A stretch of 6,317 bases of DNA, taken from the NCBI GenBank assembly GCA_007122565.1, contig SKTJ01000085.1, forward strand, positions 1 through 6,317, read 5' to 3'. The notes beneath the pieces were generated by a model. That model was not told the origin of the DNA, did not search any database, and worked only from the letters and a program-made list of their open reading frames with translations. The DNA comes from Syntrophomonadaceae bacterium. Its GTDB lineage: Bacteria > Bacillota > Dethiobacteria > DTU022 > UBA8154. Below, piece by piece: positions 1 to 4,853 of this stretch. The position numbers and the translations under genes are program-made. Positions within the stretch are counted from its first letter, which is position 1; the number at the start of each line of letters is the position of its first letter.

Positions 1-77
1 GACTGTGTCTCTATGTAGTCATCTCCCTCTGGCTCTCTCTAAGAAGAACTGTAGTGGATGAGAAAGAAAAAGAATAA
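1..77 (+). CDS. 3' end of a probable membrane-protein gene (partial)
   Basis: The frame beginning at base 3 stays open from the window edge to TAA at 75-77. It encodes 24 residues: a hydrophobic stretch (LCLYVVISLWLSL), two arginines, and an acidic/basic tail ending DEKEKE. This looks like the last transmembrane helix and short cytoplasmic tail of an integral membrane protein such as a transporter, but too little is visible to name a family. Its stop codon overlaps the Shine-Dalgarno sequence of the next gene (76-82), so the two are probably co-transcribed and translationally coupled. If so, the upstream gene is the best clue to what the downstream selenoprotein works with. The call rests only on an open frame, its composition and the tight junction, so confidence is moderate. 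Confidence 0.45.
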   Translation, partial: LCLYVVISLWLSLRRTVVDEKEKE

Positions 78-82
78 GGAGG
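76..82 (+). promoter_or_regulatory. Shine-Dalgarno site that fixes the start of the selenoprotein gene at ATG 88
   Basis: AAGGAGG lies 5 nt before ATG 88, which is near-ideal strength and spacing. The alternative start GTG 160 is preceded only by GGAAAAGA and has no comparable site. The RBS therefore places the true start upstream of the in-frame TGA at 115-117. Confidence 0.85.
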
Positions 83-87
83 ATACT

Positions 88-435
88 ATGTTAACCTTCT
101 ACTGCTTCCCTTCATGAAGGACCTGTCAAAAAGCGAAAGCGTGGCTTTCGGAAAAGAGTGTGGCGTTCAGTTATCGACATATACTTAAAGATCCACTTGG
201 GGAAGAGGAACTTTTTACCCTGGCCACAAAGGGTGGTATCCCTGTGAGAGAGTTGATTAATAAAAAAAGCAAGGCCCTGAAAAAGCTTGATGTTGACGTG
301 TCGGAGCTCTCTGAGGAGGCAGCAGCCAAACTGTTGAGTCAGGAACCCCGCATCATGCACCGCCCCCTCTTCACCGATGGGGATAAACTGGTGGTGGGCT
401 TCAAAGCAGAGCAAGTAGAGGAACTGCTGGGGTAG
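88..435 (+). CDS. ArsC/Spx-family (YusI-like) thioredoxin-fold selenoprotein, in-frame TGA = selenocysteine
   Basis: Read from ATG 88 with TGA 115-117 decoded as selenocysteine, the product is 115 residues and collinear with the ArsC/Spx family from end to end. It opens MLTFYCFPS-U-RTCQKAKAWL, matching the family pattern (Y-x-x-P-x-C-x-x-C-R-K-A-K). Sec10 and Cys13 fall exactly where Spx has its redox Cys10 and Cys13. The conserved Arg-Pro of the family is at 92-93 (HRPLFTDGD), followed by VVGF at 102-105. The length fits YusI-like members (about 115-120 aa); the longer Spx C-terminal tail is absent. Starting at GTG 160 would give a 91-residue fragment without the first beta strand and active site. 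A SECIS-like hairpin follows the TGA. The likely role is a thiol/selenol oxidoreductase in the cytoplasm; true arsenate reduction is not shown by the sequence. A nonsense-mutated pseudogene is the alternative, but the rest of the frame is intact and the TGA sits at the one expected position. Confidence 0.88.
134..150 (+). promoter_or_regulatory. bacterial SECIS-like hairpin for UGA 115-117
   Basis: CGAAAGC (134-140), loop GTG (141-143) and GCTTTCG (144-150) form a perfect 7-bp stem with a 3-nt loop inside the coding region. The loop begins 23 nt after the TGA, within the spacing known for bacterial SECIS elements, and carries G at loop position 1 and U at position 2, as SelB recognition generally requires. 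The hairpin is seen directly; its SelB-binding role is inferred. Confidence 0.75.
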
Positions 436-438
436 ATA

Positions 439-478
439 CAAGAAGCAAGAATCAGGATGCACGAGGGGCAAGAAAGGC
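439..478 (+). repeat. purine-rich CAAGAAGC repeat, copy A
   Basis: A purine-rich block begins with CAAGAAGC (439-446), 3 nt after the selenoprotein stop codon, and continues as AAGAATCAGGATGC and GAGGGGCAAGAAAGGC. Its core is shared with blocks at 1019 and 3904/3941. It has no coding role here. Confidence 0.5.
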
Positions 479-533
479 GTACGTTTCCTTATGTCGGTTA
501 ATACCAAATGATGGTGCAGACTCGGTTTTGTAA

Positions 534-555
534 GGGCGGCTGCCCACAGCCGCCC
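534..555. repeat. GC-rich inverted repeat (hairpin) between selenoprotein and EVE genes
   Basis: GGGCGGCTG (534-542) and CAGCCGCCC (547-555) are perfect 9-bp complementary arms around a CCCA loop, preceded by TTTTGTAA. No T-run follows on the + strand (the next bases are GGAATTTAG), so it is a poor intrinsic terminator despite its position. It may be a dispersed palindromic (REP-like) repeat unit or an mRNA 3'-end stabiliser for the upstream operon. Confidence 0.6.
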
Positions 556-619
556 GGAATTTAGAACAATGTGTGGGTATCAGGATTTTTGTATTTTCAG
601 GGGAGGATAAATTATAGCT

Positions 620-1060
620 ATGTTCCATTGGTTGCTGAAGACAGAACCGGATGAGTATGCCTGGGATGATCTGGTAAAAGAATCTGAGACAGTCTGGGAC
701 GGAGTCAGGGCCCCGGCGGCCCAGCGTAATATCTCCCGCATGAAAGCAGGAGACCTGGTTTTCATTTATCACACGGGCCGGGAGCGGGCGATCCGGGGGA
801 TCGGAGAAATAACCTCATCCCCCTATACAGCACCGGGGAAGTCCGGGAATGAGCAGGTATTCAAGGTGACTGCCCGCCAAGCGCTGTCCCGTCCCGTGAC
901 CCTGAAAGAAATCAAGGAAAGCGGCCTTTTCCCCGACTGGGAATTGGTACGCCTGCCCCGTCTTTCTGTTATGCCCGTGAGCGATGCCCAATGGGAAACG
1001 GTTATGCACTGGAGCATTCAAGAAGCAAAAAGCAGAAAACAAGTTGCAAGAAAGAAATAA
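620..1060 (+). CDS. EVE domain-containing protein (THYN1/DUF55 family, PUA-like fold)
   Basis: This 146-residue protein begins MFHWLLKTEPDEYAWDDL, the hallmark N-terminus of EVE proteins (WLLKTEP, then a Trp-Asp-Gly-Val-Arg motif at 26-30). It continues with MKAGDLVFIYH at 41-51 and GIGEI near 80-84. EVE domains are PUA-like pockets known to read modified bases in DNA or RNA, and in bacteria they occur alone or fused to restriction or McrBC-like nucleases. This one is the stand-alone, usual-length form. ATG 620 is the only ATG that keeps the conserved N-terminus, but its best Shine-Dalgarno (GGGGAGG, 600-606) is 13 nt away, longer than optimal, so translation may be modest. Residues 134-146 (Q-E-A-K-S-R-K...) are encoded by the purine-rich repeat that recurs after other genes, so the basic tail is probably a late addition. 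The convergent neighbour is a DNA methyltransferase, a suggestive but unproven writer/reader pairing. Confidence 0.9.
   Translation: MFHWLLKTEPDEYAWDDLVKESETVWDGVRAPAAQRNISRMKAGDLVFIYHTGRERAIRGIGEITSSPYTAPGKSGNEQVFKVTARQALSRPVTLKEIKESGLFPDWELVRLPRLSVMPVSDAQWETVMHWSIQEAKSRKQVARKK
1019..1057 (+). repeat. purine-rich CAAGAAGC repeat, copy B, inside the EVE reading frame
   Basis: CAAGAAGC (1019-1026) followed by AAAAAGCAGAAAACAAG and GCAAGAAAGAAA resembles copies A and C but lies in frame, encoding the basic C-terminal 13 residues of the EVE protein. ATGTAGGGGC (1067-1076) follows just after the stop codon. Confidence 0.5.
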
Positions 1061-1106
1061 CCACAAATGTAGGGGCAGGCAAGCCGCAGCATTATTTTCA
1101 TACAGT

Positions 1107-2237
1107 TCATTCTTCAGGAATGGACTGTTGTTGTGTATGTGTGGATGCTTCGTGTAGCTCGGGATGGGAGGGGGCTGCGCAAAGCTTCCGGGCTTTTTCA
1201 TCGTCCAGGTATAAGGCACGGTAATGATTTTCCCCCAGCTCTTCAACTTTTTCCAGGAATACAAGCTTAATCTTTTGCTCCTGCGTCGTCATTACCGGGA
1301 ATCCGAAGAATTCATTGCAGTACTTGAGGGGGCCCTTTTCCGAAGTGCGTTTGATAATAAAGGCACGATGTGCTTTAAGCCGCTCCTGATTGTAACGGTT
1401 TAATGATAGGGGGCAATGATACATCTTCTCCCGCAGTGGTGGAGCAAAGCTTCCATCCAGTTCGTACGCCACACTGTTGCGTCCACACGCCATGGCGGCG
1501 AGGCTAGTTGTGCCGGTACCCAAAAAAGGATCAAGGACAGTATCTCCTATTTGGGAATACATATTAATCAGGCGAAAGGGAAGTGAAAATGGAAAAGCAC
1601 CACTACGCTTGCGCAACCCCCTCCCATCTTTCTCCTGCCTGGCTCCCTTGAAATCCCAGAGGTCTGAATACCATGTGTTCCGCTCCTCCCAGAAGATGGC
1701 ACTCTGCAGGCGTTTCAATTTCTCTTCCATTGTGCGAAATACCCGCTTATTACCCTTACGAAAAATAAGGATATACTCGTGTTCCAGGGTAACATACGCC
1801 CCGGCAGGGAGCATTCCTGAACCCATAAACTTATTTGGCGCATTGGTTTGTTTACGCCACAGGATCACAGGTAGCAGGTCAAAACCCAGTGCGAACATTT
1901 TTTCCTGAATGCGCCCGTGATTGGAAAAGAGTTGAAAGCGGTTCCCCAGTGTGCGCACCGCATCACCAATGTTTATACAGACGAACCCACCTTCTTTGAG
2001 CACCCTGTACATTTCTTCCCATACCCTGTCCAGTTCCCCGTGCATCAATGCAAAAGCGGTCCGCCCTTCCTGTCGCTTCATGGCACGGCAGATCTCTTCG
2101 TTCATGCCCCCAAACAATTCATCCCACATGGCAATCATGGGATAGGGCGGTGAAGTTACTACAAGATCAATACTTCCGTCATCAAGCTCATGGGCTCCAC
2201 CTGCATCCTTAATATATAACCGGTGTTCCGTGTACAA
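1107..2237 (-). CDS. site-specific DNA methyltransferase, beta class, N4-cytosine or N6-adenine type (orphan)
   Basis: This 376-residue amino-methyltransferase carries catalytic motif IV TSPPY at residues 28-32 and the S-adenosylmethionine-binding motif I DPFLGTGTT at 236-244, preceded by the motif X-like stretch FPFSLPFRLI (215-224). The order IV...X-I defines the beta class. The SPPY form of motif IV is common in N4-cytosine enzymes but does not exclude N6-adenine. About 115 residues follow motif I, including a conserved-looking FGFPVMTTQEQ (311-321), so the C-terminus is longer than in minimal enzymes. Translation starts at TTG 2237, with GGGGAGG 8 nt upstream. No restriction endonuclease gene is visible in the window, so it may be an orphan regulatory or protective methylase, or its partner may lie elsewhere. 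It is convergent with the EVE gene, with 46 nt between the stop codons. Target specificity cannot be read from the sequence. Confidence 0.9.
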   Translation of the reverse strand: MYTEHRLYIKDAGGAHELDDGSIDLVVTSPPYPMIAMWDELFGGMNEEICRAMKRQEGRTAFALMHGELDRVWEEMYRVLKEGGFVCINIGDAVRTLGNRFQLFSNHGRIQEKMFALGFDLLPVILWRKQTNAPNKFMGSGMLPAGAYVTLEHEYILIFRKGNKRVFRTMEEKLKRLQSAIFWEERNTWYSDLWDFKGARQEKDGRGLRKRSGAFPFSLPFRLINMYSQIGDTVLDPFLGTGTTSLAAMACGRNSVAYELDGSFAPPLREKMYHCPLSLNRYNQERLKAHRAFIIKRTSEKGPLKYCNEFFGFPVMTTQEQKIKLVFLEKVEELGENHYRALYLDDEKARKLCAAPSHPELHEASTHTQQQSIPEE

Positions 2238-2260
2238 CTTACAAACCTCCCCTACCAGGC

Positions 2261-2300
2261 ACTTACATATTTACTTACATGAGAAAAAGCATATTGTCAA
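2261..2300 (-). promoter_or_regulatory. candidate promoter region of the methyltransferase gene with direct repeats
   Basis: On the - strand a perfect -35 hexamer TTGACA (2300-2295) lies upstream of TTG 2237. At 17-nt spacing the -10 position reads TAAGTA, a poor match. The same place holds two direct copies of ATGTAAGT (2280-2273 and 2268-2261), 12 nt apart, which could be a regulator site overlapping the promoter. The -35 is convincing; the rest is tentative. Confidence 0.35.
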
Positions 2301-2337
2301 TAGTGGAATGGGAAATGTTTCACCCAAGGATCAAGCT

Positions 2338-2385
2338 GAAGAAGGCCGCCCCCCGCAAAGTAGGGGGCGGCCCTTCTTCTTTTTA
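2338..2385. terminator. strong GC-rich hairpin with T-tract, probable terminator, best in + orientation
   Basis: GGCCGCCCCC (2344-2353) pairs with GGGGGCGGCC (2363-2372). The stem is lengthened by GAAGAA (2338-2343) with TTCTTC (2374-2379) around one bulged C. On the + strand the hairpin ends in TTCTTCTTTTT, a good U-tract. On the - strand the tail is only TTCTTCAGCTT. It sits just past the 3' end of the - strand ylbF-like gene, where a terminator is expected, so it may act bidirectionally, though its better polarity is the opposite one. Confidence 0.65.
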
Positions 2386-2441
2386 CCTAATTTGGCCAAG
2401 CTTATTTTAGGGAATAAAAGGATTTTTACTATTTATTCCTC

Positions 2442-2786
2442 TTATTCCTCAATGTTTTCTTCACCTTTCATGCCTTCTGAAATTGCTTCATTTACTTCTT
2501 CCATCATTTTATTAAAAGTTTCCTGAGCTTTCATGAGGGATCTGACTGTTATATTCGTATTCAAATTTTCCTTTTTCTGGTTAAAAGCATTCACCTGTTC
2601 CTCAGAGGGCTGGACACCGCTTTGTTGCGAAAACTGAAGTGCCTGCTGTGCCTCCTGGACCTCTTGTACGAGTTGCTGTGCAGCCTCATCCTCTTTAAAC
2701 TGCCCATTCGTCCTTTCAAGTTCCTGAAAAGCTTCAGTACTTCTCAGCTCCCGCCCCAAATCCTTTGCTTTTTCTAACAATACCAA
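2442..2786 (-). CDS. YlbF/YmcA family protein
   Basis: This is a 114-residue, soluble, strongly helical protein rich in Gln and Glu, with no Cys and no membrane segment. It fits the YlbF/YmcA (formerly DUF964) family: an N-terminal helix VLLEKAKDLGREL, then EAFQELERTN and FKEDEAAQQLVQEVQEAQ, a Pro-containing turn near 60, and a second long helix through QKKENLN...FNKMMEEVNEAISEG. In Bacillus, YlbF, YmcA and YaaT form a complex that affects RNase Y-dependent mRNA maturation and developmental switching. This member is shorter than B. subtilis YlbF and may be a paralogue with a different role. The start is TTG 2786 with AGGAGG (2799-2794) 7 nt upstream; no ATG fits. It is divergent from the crotonase gene across a 322-nt spacer. 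Confidence 0.8.
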   Translation of the reverse strand: MVLLEKAKDLGRELRSTEAFQELERTNGQFKEDEAAQQLVQEVQEAQQALQFSQQSGVQPSEEQVNAFNQKKENLNTNITVRSLMKAQETFNKMMEEVNEAISEGMKGEENIEE

Positions 2787-3108
2787 ATTGTTTCCTCCTG
2801 TCCGGGTAATCCCGTTTATTTACACTAAGCCTTCTCGAAAAACCACCCATCTCCTTCCTTAAAAAAAGAAAAACATCAAAAACATCTAACTGCTCAGTTA
2901 AAATCAATGGATTTTATAAATATCATACCCTTATGGGACGAACCTTTATACGGATATATCTTTTTTGATCACGAGAGTGGAGTTGACGAGCGCAAATTAA
3001 AATTAGGAAATAAAGCAACTAACAGCAGGGTTATTCAAATTTTTATTTAATTAAACTAAGTAAAAGGAATTGCTCCTGTTTCGAAATATGTGACGAGGAG
3101 GGACGTTT
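2787..3108. other. 322-nt AT-rich divergent intergenic region
   Basis: No gene is supported here. The stretch should hold the promoters of the leftward ylbF-like gene and the rightward crotonase gene. It is AT-rich, with a palindrome at 2887-2900, a TTGACG (2983-2988) lacking a good -10 at normal spacing, a T-rich run at 2961-2966, and the AT-only-like block ATTTTTATTTAATTAAACTAA near 3038-3058. I could not assign either promoter with confidence. I see no riboswitch, tRNA or terminator. Confidence 0.5.
2887..2900. promoter_or_regulatory. perfect inverted repeat TAACTG-CT-CAGTTA, possible operator
   Basis: TAACTG (2887-2892) and CAGTTA (2895-2900) are exact complements with a 2-nt spacer. The site lies in the divergent region, where a dimeric repressor (TetR- or MarR-like size) could control one or both flanking genes. 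No regulator gene is present in the window. Confidence 0.35.
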
Positions 3109-3900
3109 GTGGATTACGATACACTGCAATGGGAAGTAACAGATAAGGTGGGCATCCTTACATTGAACCGGCCCGCAAAACTAAACAGCTTTAATCTACG
3201 CATGTTTGAAGAAATAAAAGAGGTGCTGCGGCAGGCCGAAAACGATGGAACCACCCGGGCAATAGTAATTAAGGGAAGTGGAACATCCTTTTCCGCAGGC
3301 GGGGACATGGAGTTTTTGAAATACCTCCAGGAAATAGAACCAGCCAATTCCTTGGAAAATGCTCTGACAGATATACTGGATTTGGGAGATCAGCTTTACA
3401 ATCTTCAGATCCCCACCGTAGTGGCTGTGCACGGTTATTGCCTGGGGGTTGGACTTTCCTTTGCTTTGCTGGGGGATATACGCCTTGCTTCGGAAAATGC
3501 CGTATTTGGTATTGAGTTTATTGCCATGGGAATCGTGCCCGATATGGGATTAATGTATACCTTACCCAGACTTATTGGACCGGCCAAAGCAAAAGAGCTC
3601 GTCCTGACCAGCCGCAGAATAAAAGCACCCGAGGCAGAGCGGATTGGTATGATTAATACCATTGTTCCTGATGCTGAGTTAGAGGAAAAAGCTTTAAAAA
3701 CAGCCGTACAAATGGGAGAGCTACCCTCCCTGGCAATAAAGAAGGCCAAGAAAGGGTTGAATCAATCAATTACAGGACAATTAAAAGACATGTTAAATTA
3801 TGAATCCAAGGCACAGGCAGCATGCCTGAAATCAGAGGATCACAGAGAAGCAGTCGCCGCTTTTCTGGCAAAGAGAAAGCCTGAATTTAAGGGGAAGTAA
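3109..3900 (+). CDS. enoyl-CoA hydratase/isomerase (crotonase) family protein, PaaG-like active site
   Basis: This 263-residue crotonase-fold protein acts on acyl-CoA substrates. Visible landmarks are LNRPAKLNSF (19-28), the oxyanion-hole segment FSAGGDMEFL (61-70), the second oxyanion-hole glycine in HGYCLGVGLSFAL (108-120), GDIRLASENAVFG (122-134) and GIVPDMG...LPRLIG (141-157). Where classical hydratases carry their two catalytic glutamates, this protein has Ser117 and Phe137. Asp145 in VPDMG matches the catalytic Asp of PaaG-type isomerases, so double-bond or ring isomerisation is more likely than hydration. The C-terminus (about 195-263) fits the family's helical trimerisation region. 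Translation starts at GTG 3109 with GAGGAGG (3095-3101) 7 nt before it. No other beta-oxidation gene is adjacent, so the pathway is not evident. Family assignment is firm; reaction and substrate are inference. Confidence 0.9.
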   Translation: MDYDTLQWEVTDKVGILTLNRPAKLNSFNLRMFEEIKEVLRQAENDGTTRAIVIKGSGTSFSAGGDMEFLKYLQEIEPANSLENALTDILDLGDQLYNLQIPTVVAVHGYCLGVGLSFALLGDIRLASENAVFGIEFIAMGIVPDMGLMYTLPRLIGPAKAKELVLTSRRIKAPEAERIGMINTIVPDAELEEKALKTAVQMGELPSLAIKKAKKGLNQSITGQLKDMLNYESKAQAACLKSEDHREAVAAFLAKRKPEFKGK

Positions 3901-3903
3901 GTA

Positions 3904-3970
3904 CAAGAAGCAGGAAACAGGAGGAAAGAAAGTTCAAGGACAAGAAGCAGGAACAAGAGGCAGGAAAGGC
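3904..3970 (+). repeat. purine-rich CAAGAAGC repeat, two units (copy C)
   Basis: CAAGAAGCAGGAA occurs at 3904 and again at 3941, 37 nt apart, starting 3 nt after the crotonase stop codon. Each is followed by further AGGAGG/CAGGAAAG-type purine runs. The core matches copies at 439 and 1019. TTGTAGGGAC (3991-4000) follows, paralleling the elements after the other copies. Confidence 0.55.
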
Positions 3971-4017
3971 TAAATACAGAGTTAAGATCTTTGTAGGGAC
4001 ACCTGATTGACTTTCAC

Positions 4018-4050
4018 CTATCCAGCTATCCAACTACCAAACTATCTACC
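4018..4050 (+). repeat. degenerate 8-bp tandem repeat upstream of the flavoprotein gene
   Basis: Four consecutive octamers can be read: CTATCCAG, CTATCCAA, CTACCAAA and CTATCTAC (4018-4049). The tract is pyrimidine-A rich and ends 15 nt before the Shine-Dalgarno of the next gene, so it lies in or near the 5' untranslated region. The function is unknown. Confidence 0.45.
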
Positions 4051-4076
4051 TTTGTATTCAAGACAGGAGGAAAATA

Positions 4077-4799
4077 ATGAACGAGCTAAAAAGAGTTGTT
4101 GCCATATGCGGTTCTTCCAGGGCAGGGATACCCGAAGAAAAATCACTGACCGAAAGGATGCTGGAAAATTTCCTGGCAGGAATGAACCCGGAGCATTGCA
4201 GGATTTTTTATCCTCACCTCATGAACATCTCTTACTGCCGTGGCTGCTACACCTGTTGGTTTAAAACCCCGGGTGTTTGCGCTATTGAGGATGACATGAC
4301 AGAAATTAGGGCTGAAACAGACAAAGCCGACCTGATTATACTGGCCAGCCCTGTTTATGTGGACGGTTTTAGCGCCCAGACCAAAGTTTTTCTTGACAGA
4401 ATCATCTCCATGCTGGATCCTCTTATCACCCTGGATGAGAAGGGACACTGCCGCCACAGCCTACTCCATTCCCAAAGTCAGAAGGCTGTGCTTATCTCAT
4501 GTTGCGGTTTCTCCGAATTAGACAACTTTGACCAGATACGCAATCACTTTAAGGCTATCTGCTCCAATCTATATTGGCAGGATGGGGGAGAAATACTCCT
4601 GCCTGCAAGTGGTCTTGCTTTTGTTCCCAGGAAATACGATGAGAAATTTAGTGCTATGCAAAAAGCAGGAACCGAATTGTGGAATGACGGAAAAATATCT
4701 ACAAAAACCGCCAAATTCATTTCCAGGGAAATGCTAAATGCACAGGAGTATCAGAGCTTCTTAAACCCTTACTTTACCAAATTAAGGGGGAAGCAGTGA
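4077..4799 (+). CDS. NADPH-dependent FMN reductase / iron-sulfur flavoprotein-like protein
   Basis: This 240-residue flavodoxin-fold protein begins KRVVAICGSSRAG, the beta1 strand and phosphate loop (GSSR, 12-15) that bind FMN. SPVYVDGFSAQTKVFLDR (91-108) is the second family signature, contributing to the flavin site and dimer interface. Between them is a compact cysteine cluster, C54-x2-C57-x2-C60-x7-C68 (CRGCYTCWFKTPGVC), followed by DDM (72-74). This is the arrangement that binds a 4Fe-4S cluster in archaeal iron-sulfur flavoprotein (Isf), so electron transfer between ferredoxin-like donors and small acceptors in the cytoplasm is plausible. The C-terminal half (about 135-240) is longer than in minimal reductases. 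The start is ATG 4077 with AGGAGG 6 nt upstream. It follows the crotonase by 176 nt of repeats, so co-transcription is uncertain. The family is clear; the cluster and the substrate are inferred. Confidence 0.87.
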   Translation: MNELKRVVAICGSSRAGIPEEKSLTERMLENFLAGMNPEHCRIFYPHLMNISYCRGCYTCWFKTPGVCAIEDDMTEIRAETDKADLIILASPVYVDGFSAQTKVFLDRIISMLDPLITLDEKGHCRHSLLHSQSQKAVLISCCGFSELDNFDQIRNHFKAICSNLYWQDGGEILLPASGLAFVPRKYDEKFSAMQKAGTELWNDGKISTKTAKFISREMLNAQEYQSFLNPYFTKLRGKQ

Positions 4800-4853
4800 A
4801 TTGATTTTACCCGTATTGTAACCACTCCCTGAACCCCGTTACTACGTTATAGG

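Noticed and set aside
160..435. A 91-aa gene starting at GTG 160.
   Set aside because: It has no RBS and lacks the first beta strand and the active site of its family. Upstream, in the same frame across the TGA, lie the missing residues together with an ideal RBS and ATG.
88..435. The selenoprotein gene as a nonsense-mutated pseudogene.
   Set aside because: The single TGA is exactly at the redox Cys codon, a SECIS-like hairpin follows at correct spacing, and no other lesion is present. It cannot be fully excluded without knowing the genome's Sec machinery.
534..555. The GC hairpin as an intrinsic terminator of the selenoprotein operon.
   Set aside because: No T-run follows on the + strand; it is kept only as an inverted repeat.
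1107..1109. The TGA stop of the methyltransferase read as selenocysteine.
   Set aside because: The frame meets another TGA two codons later, there is no Cys motif context, and I see no hairpin at SECIS spacing.
815..1264. A 149-codon - strand open frame across the EVE gene and the methyltransferase 3' end.
   Set aside because: It overlaps two well-supported genes in other frames, and its translation is of low quality with no family resemblance.
1477..1908. A 143-codon + strand open frame opposite the methyltransferase.
   Set aside because: It is the antisense shadow of a gene with clear catalytic motifs, with no RBS or recognisable domain.
2983..2988. TTGACG as the -35 of the crotonase gene.
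   Set aside because: No hexamer resembling TATAAT is found 16-18 nt downstream.
4797..4799. The TGA stop of the flavoprotein gene read as selenocysteine.
   Set aside because: The product is already complete, readthrough adds only a short unrelated tail, and no suitable hairpin follows.
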